Positions 9,024 through 12,232 of a DNA stretch of 12,232 bases are shown here, one piece after another. The translations under genes and the position numbers were made by a program. Source of the stretch: Bacillota bacterium (GTDB lineage: Bacteria > Bacillota_E > JAJZYS01 > JAJYTV01); contig JAJZVM010000121.1 of the NCBI GenBank assembly GCA_021845645.1, forward strand, positions 1 to 12,232. Reading direction: 5' to 3'. Every line of letters starts with the position of its first letter. Positions within the stretch are counted from its first letter, which is position 1. The notes beneath the pieces are model-generated. The model made no database searches, had not been told where the DNA came from, and saw only the letters and a list, made by a program, of their open reading frames with translations.

Positions 9024-10256
9024 GTGGGGGGATGGCGGACGTCGCTCTTGTTGACGGAACCTCGCACGCGCCGCTCCGAGCGCGAAGGCTTTCCTTCGGC
9101 GGCCGCACCCCAGGAGTTTCGCCGCGACATCCAGGGCCTGCGGGCCCTTGCGGTACTTCTGGTGATCGGCAACCACGCGGGCATACCCGGTTTCGCCGGG
9201 GGGTATGTCGGCGTCGACGTATTTTTCGTCATCAGCGGCTACGTGATCACCCAGCTGCTCCTGCGCGAGGCGCCGAAGGGACTGGGCCGCGGTCTCGCCG
9301 ACTTTTACGCACGCCGCATCCGCCGCATCGTCCCCGCGGCGACGGCGACGCTCGTCGCGACTCTGCTGGTCGCCCTGGTCGTGCTGGGGCCGAACGTCAA
9401 CCCCGAACTGCCCGCCGACGTGCGCTGGGCATCCCTCTTCGCCGCGAACTGGCGACTGATCGTCACCGGCAGCAACTACTTCGTGCCTGGCATCTACCCG
9501 TCGCTGATCACCCAGTTCTGGTCCCTCGCGGTTGAGGAGCAGTTCTACCTGTTCTTCCCGTTGCTCGTGTTCCTCGTCGCAGGCCTGGTTGCCCCGCGGT
9601 CCCGCCTGCGCGTGCTCGCCATCGCCCTCGGCGTCGCAGTGGGCCTCTCCGCGCTCTGGTCGCTGCACATCTCCGCCAGCGACCCGACCAGCGCCTACTA
9701 CTCGCCCTTCACGCGGTTTTGGGAGTTGGGCCTGGGCTGCCTACTCGCGACGCTGACGTCCCGCGCGCGCCCGCCCGCGGCATGGAGCGCCCGCGTCGCC
9801 GTGCTCGCGGGCCTCGCCCTGCTCGCCCTCGCCCTGGTCAAGCTGAACGCGACGAGCACCTACCCCGGCTGGCTGGCGTGGCTGCCTACCGGAGCGACCG
9901 CGCTCTTCATCTGGGCCGGGGCCGGCGGCACGCGCACCTGGCTGACCAGACTCCTGTCGACGCGCCCGCTGGTCTACCTTGGGGCCATCTCCTATTCGCT
10001 CTACCTCACGCACTACGTCTGGGTGACTGTGCCGAGGCAGCTACCCTCGCCCTTGGTGGGCTGGGGCTGGACACTGCTCGAACTCGCGGGCACGCTCATC
10101 ACGGCGATGATCTCGTACCACCTGCTGGAGGACCCGATCCGCCGCTCAAGGCGCCTGGCTGGCGACCGCGTAGCCATCGTGCTTGTGCTTTTGGTCTGCG
10201 TCGCGGCCGCGTGGACGGCCAGCATCGTCGTCCAGCGCATCGCCCATCTCGGCTGA
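9024..10256 (+). CDS. Acyltransferase 3 family membrane protein (OafA/YrhL-like)
   Basis: The 410-residue protein is an integral-membrane acyltransferase-3 enzyme with about ten hydrophobic segments. Such enzymes move acyl groups, often acetyl, across the membrane onto sugars of O-antigen, peptidoglycan, exopolysaccharide or other glycans. Family marks are FRRDIQGLRALAVLLVIGNH, where Arg40 and His51 form the R-x10-H motif, GGYVGVDVFFVISGYVI, FYARRIRRIVPA, FWSLAVEEQFYLFFPLL and SYSLYLTHY. There is no fused C-terminal SGNH domain, unlike many OafA relatives; a separate SGNH protein is encoded convergently next door. The start is uncertain: GTG at 9024 has only a weak GAGCGGG upstream, TTG codons at 9048 and 9051 are alternatives, and an ATG at 8859 would add 55 residues with no recognisable domain. 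The acceptor substrate cannot be deduced. Confidence 0.88.
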   Translation: MGGWRTSLLLTEPRTRRSEREGFPSAAAPQEFRRDIQGLRALAVLLVIGNHAGIPGFAGGYVGVDVFFVISGYVITQLLLREAPKGLGRGLADFYARRIRRIVPAATATLVATLLVALVVLGPNVNPELPADVRWASLFAANWRLIVTGSNYFVPGIYPSLITQFWSLAVEEQFYLFFPLLVFLVAGLVAPRSRLRVLAIALGVAVGLSALWSLHISASDPTSAYYSPFTRFWELGLGCLLATLTSRARPPAAWSARVAVLAGLALLALALVKLNATSTYPGWLAWLPTGATALFIWAGAGGTRTWLTRLLSTRPLVYLGAISYSLYLTHYVWVTVPRQLPSPLVGWGWTLLELAGTLITAMISYHLLEDPIRRSRRLAGDRVAIVLVLLVCVAAAWTASIVVQRIAHLG

Positions 10257-10297
10257 GGGCCGGCCGGGCCGGCGGGATCTCTAACGTCGAGCCCCTA
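10257..10297. other. Short convergent intergenic region
   Basis: These 41 bases between the converging acyltransferase and SGNH genes contain a small GC hairpin (GCCGG/CCGGC near 10259-10275) but no T-run on either strand, so a standard intrinsic terminator is not evident. Confidence 0.3.
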
Positions 10298-11248
10298 CTA
10301 CTGCCAAGCGGTGATCACCGCCGGGTCGCGCGGCGCGATTTGCACATGGTAGATCTGCGCCAGCTCGCGCAGCACGTACGTCGCCACGACGTTCTCGCCG
10401 ATGTAGGAGTAGTGGATGCCGTCCTGCTCGCGGAGCACCGCACTCTGGCCGTTGACCATGGCGTCGGCTTGGAACGCACCCTGGGGATTCGCGAACAGCG
10501 TCCAGGTGGAGACGAACGTCGCGTTCGGCAGTGTGGGCACGACCGTCCGGCAGATCGAATCGAGCAGCTCAACGCCCTGACTGTAGTTGGGGGGCTGCAT
10601 GACCGGCATGCCCACCCAGAGGAGATATGCGCCGCTTGCGGTGGCCTCGCGCGCCAGCTGGCGCACCCTGTCCCGGTACGCGCTCTGCCAGGCTGGCGTC
10701 GGGAACTGCACCGCGGACCCGTTCACCCACATGCCCTGCTCGTCGTCGCCGCCCAGGCTGATCAGCACGAGCTGCGGGTGGTACTGCCGCAGGTAGGCGG
10801 CCAGCTGGACCGGCCAGTCGTAGAAGGACGTGTTCGCCAGACCCGATGCGGACTTGTCCATCTGGATGAGGCGCAGACCGGAACCTGGCGACACCTCGCG
10901 CTGGAGGCCCCAGCCGAGGTCGTTGCCGAGGGAGTCGCCGATCTCGAGAACGGTGCATTGGCCCACTGGCGCCGAGACGGCTGTGGCTGCGAGAGAGAGG
11001 CCGCACGGGTCATGGGCGTGCGGCTCGGTGACGGCGCCCGTCACCGAGCCCGGCACGACGGGGGCCGTGGCAGCCGTCGGGGCAGGCTTTTTCCCTTTGC
11101 GCAGATGGACCTTGTGACGATGTGCCTTGTGGGTGGCTGCGCTGACGGGCCTGGTCGCAACCGGCATCGAGTTCACCACCAGCGCCGTGGTGCCAAGTAC
11201 CACGAGCGCGGCCAGAAGGGGCGCGCGCAGTGCCCAGTCCGCTGCCAT
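10298..11248 (-). CDS. Membrane-anchored or secreted SGNH/GDSL-type hydrolase (DUF459-like)
   Basis: The 316-residue protein starts with a hydrophobic segment (about 8-26) that is a signal peptide or membrane anchor, then a basic, histidine-rich stretch (about 39-54, HKAHRHKVHLRKGKK) and a proline/alanine linker. The SGNH hydrolase domain begins near 99: block I is EIGDSLGNDLG with Ser106, block III is LGGDDEQ at 165-171, and block V is DGIHYS with Asp276 and His279. The block III Asn of SGNH enzymes is replaced by Asp168, which may affect the oxyanion hole. Cys82 and Cys98 could form a disulfide. Such proteins are esterases or O-acyltransferase partners acting outside the cytoplasm; substrate unknown. 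The start is ATG at 11248 with AAGGGG 8 bases upstream; the adjacent GTG at 11251 is an alternative. Two TAG codons end the gene, which converges on the acyltransferase. Confidence 0.82.
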   Translation of the reverse strand: MAADWALRAPLLAALVVLGTTALVVNSMPVATRPVSAATHKAHRHKVHLRKGKKPAPTAATAPVVPGSVTGAVTEPHAHDPCGLSLAATAVSAPVGQCTVLEIGDSLGNDLGWGLQREVSPGSGLRLIQMDKSASGLANTSFYDWPVQLAAYLRQYHPQLVLISLGGDDEQGMWVNGSAVQFPTPAWQSAYRDRVRQLAREATASGAYLLWVGMPVMQPPNYSQGVELLDSICRTVVPTLPNATFVSTWTLFANPQGAFQADAMVNGQSAVLREQDGIHYSYIGENVVATYVLRELAQIYHVQIAPRDPAVITAWQ

Positions 11249-11635
11249 CACATCGGCCCCTTACGTTGCTTGCCAGAACTTTTCGAGCCACTGCGGACAT
11301 GCCCGTTGCACATGGCTCGACCGCAAGGCTGACCTGCCAAGCCGCGGCGTTTTGCGGATGACTCATTCGCGCAGGCGAGGGATCATCTCCTGCGCACCCG
11401 AGGCAATTGGTATCAAAACGTCTGCAATGGAAGTCTCGCTCAGGCAACTTCCGGCCGCAAAATTGAGCGCGTTGCAGTGAAGTTGCCGAGCCGTTTATGG
11501 CCCCTCGCTGCCTCGGAATCCAGGGCGCGCGGGATGCTCTGTTTGACTGGGCAAGGTTACGGCCACCGGGCGACAGTGGTAAACGCCGTGAGCCACTCGA
11601 GAGCGGCTTCTAGGCATTCCGAAAGATGAGAGCGC
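11249..11635. other. Gene-free region upstream of the SGNH gene, with a long inverted repeat
   Basis: These 387 bases hold no gene I can support and are less GC-rich than the coding DNA. The region should contain the promoter of the minus-strand SGNH gene, but I see no pair of hexamers worth naming. The most distinct structure is the inverted repeat at 11438-11491, listed separately; a CTCGAG palindrome lies near 11597. The right end overlaps the probable terminator of the coiled-coil gene. Confidence 0.4.
11438..11491. repeat. Inverted repeat with 12-bp arms in a gene-free region
   Basis: The arms GCTCAGGCAACTT (11438-11450) and AAGTTGCCGAGC (11480-11491) pair over 12 bp with a single bulged A; the inner 8 bp (GGCAACTT/AAGTTGCC) are perfect. 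The 29-base interior can form a further short GCAA/TTGC stem. No T-run follows on either strand, so it does not look like a simple terminator. A structured RNA, a protein-binding site or a remnant of a small repeat element are all possible. Confidence 0.55.
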
Positions 11636-11653
11636 CTAGAGCTCAAGGCGCTC
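11630..11653 (-). terminator. Possible terminator of the coiled-coil gene
   Basis: An 8-bp perfect stem (GAGCGCCT at 11630-11637 with AGGCGCTC at 11646-11653, 8-base loop) spans the stop codon of the coiled-coil gene. On the minus strand it is followed by TCATCTTTC, only a weak T-rich tract, so termination strength is doubtful. Confidence 0.4.
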
Positions 11654-11941
11654 GATCCGTCGCTCGTGGTCTTCCGCGATCCGATATAGCGCGTTCTCGT
11701 CCTCTTTCCGGCTCTTGATGCTCTCCTCCAGGCGCCCCACTGCGCTAACCAACTCGGCCGCCATGTGCCGCCTTAAAGCGTCGAGGCTGGCGGCCATCCT
11801 CTGTTCTACGCCTTCAAGGTCGGTCTTGGTGGCCATCCGCTGCTCGATGCCTTCAAGGTCGGTCTTGGTGGCCATCCGCTGCTCGATGGACACAAGCTGG
11901 GCTTGCAGGCGATCGAGAAGGGTCTTCAGTTCATGGTCCAC
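11636..11941 (-). CDS. Small coiled-coil protein with 13-residue repeats, function unknown
   Basis: I do not recognise a functional family. The 101-residue protein is charged and almost wholly helical by composition, with 13-residue units: IEQRMATKTDLEG occurs twice exactly and a degenerate third copy (VEQRMAASLDAL) follows. The rest (LKTLLDRLQAQLVS, VGRLEESIKSRKEDENALYRIAEDHERRIERLEL) also reads as coiled coil, so an oligomer is likely. There is no signal peptide or membrane segment. Similar short repeat coiled coils occur in phage, plasmid and chromosomal hypothetical proteins, so the type is not diagnostic. The start is GTG at 11941, with AGGGG 7 bases upstream; ATG at 11980 would add 13 residues (with AAGGGA about 14 bases away). 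The gene stands alone between gene-free stretches, and a terminator-like stem overlaps its stop codon. Confidence 0.65.
   Translation of the reverse strand: MDHELKTLLDRLQAQLVSIEQRMATKTDLEGIEQRMATKTDLEGVEQRMAASLDALRRHMAAELVSAVGRLEESIKSRKEDENALYRIAEDHERRIERLEL
11810..11887. repeat. Perfect 39-bp tandem repeat in the coiled-coil gene
   Basis: The 39-bp unit at 11810-11848 is repeated without mismatch at 11849-11887; a diverged partial copy precedes it at about 11792-11809. The unit encodes 13 residues, so gain or loss of units keeps the frame. Identity at every third codon position indicates recent duplication or gene conversion. Confidence 0.92.
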
Positions 11942-12232
11942 GTCGCCACCCCTACCTCTCTGCCAACGCCAGTTCGGCATGGCCGCTGTCCATCCCTTTC
12001 GACGGTTCCAAGAAAAGGCTCCAGCGAGCCGTAAAAGGCCTCTCAGGGACCGGCCAGGAAGAAAGTGCCGCTCATCAGCGCTTGACAGTCAGCAGAAATG
12101 GTGCTGGTCCCATGCGAGTGCGCAAGCGGCTCGCCGCGAGAGGCATGGGGCGACTCCCAGTGGTTTGCCGGCCACGGCTCGTGCGTGAGGATGGTTGGCA
12201 CCTGCGCAAACGGGTTCCGCGAACAACCGGCG
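11942..12232. other. Gene-free right end of the window
   Basis: These 291 bases hold the ribosome binding site of the coiled-coil gene and otherwise no supported gene. A TTGACA at 12082-12087, inside the small palindrome TGACAGTCA, has no acceptable -10 at the right distance on the plus strand. Confidence 0.35.

Noticed and set aside
9719..11332. 537-codon plus-strand open frame across the acyltransferase and SGNH genes
   Set aside because: It overlaps one gene in another frame and the other in antisense, and its composition is that of a shadow frame.
12082..12087. TTGACA as a promoter -35 element
   Set aside because: No acceptable -10 occurs 16-18 bases downstream and no plus-strand gene follows within the window.

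Overview
The window is compact, very GC-rich bacterial DNA with ordinary protein-coding genes on both strands and no tRNA, rRNA, insertion sequence, integrase or CRISPR array that I can see. Non-ATG starts are common (GTG, TTG), and many adjacent genes share overlapping stop and start codons. The gene set does not fix the phylum. The nicotinamidase type, the GntR regulator with a TrkA-C domain and the short FtsK/SpoIIIE resemble families common in Firmicutes and other Terrabacteria; a high-GC, possibly uncultured lineage of that kind is only an inference.

Left half (1-5545, all minus strand). Read in the direction of transcription, the order is uppP (lipid carrier recycling), ftsK (chromosome translocase), a RidA-family enamine/imine deaminase, an RsuA/RluB-type pseudouridine synthase, a GntR-type regulator with a C-terminal RCK_C (TrkA-C) domain, an isochorismatase-family hydrolase that resembles nicotinamidase, and the first codons of what looks like nicotinate phosphoribosyltransferase, cut by the window edge. 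uppP-ftsK forms one unit driven by an extended -10 promoter (TGCTATAAT). A second promoter with a perfect TTGACA and a 12-bp palindrome in its spacer lies before ridA and probably drives ridA-rsuA/rluB-gntR-pncA-pncB. The last two genes would convert nicotinamide to nicotinate and then to nicotinate mononucleotide (NAD salvage), under a possible ligand-sensing regulator with the BusR-like architecture.

Middle (5648-8679, plus strand). A YyaL/DUF255 thioredoxin-fold protein is followed by fabI, the NADH-dependent enoyl-ACP reductase of fatty acid synthesis, which starts at TTG behind a perfect GGAGGT and ends at a clear intrinsic terminator.

Right part (8680-12232). A less GC-rich, hairpin-containing leader of about 340 bp precedes an integral-membrane acyltransferase-3 protein on the plus strand. 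Converging on it from the minus strand is a membrane-anchored or secreted SGNH/GDSL hydrolase; together they may modify a cell-envelope glycan. A 387-bp gap with a long inverted repeat follows, then a small minus-strand coiled-coil protein with a perfect 39-bp tandem repeat, and about 290 bp with no gene I can support.

I found no clear new multi-gene system. The most notable points are the GntR-RCK_C regulator placed inside an apparent NAD-salvage operon, the palindrome inside that operon's promoter, and a pseudouridine synthase whose S4 domain is encoded without any standard in-frame start codon.
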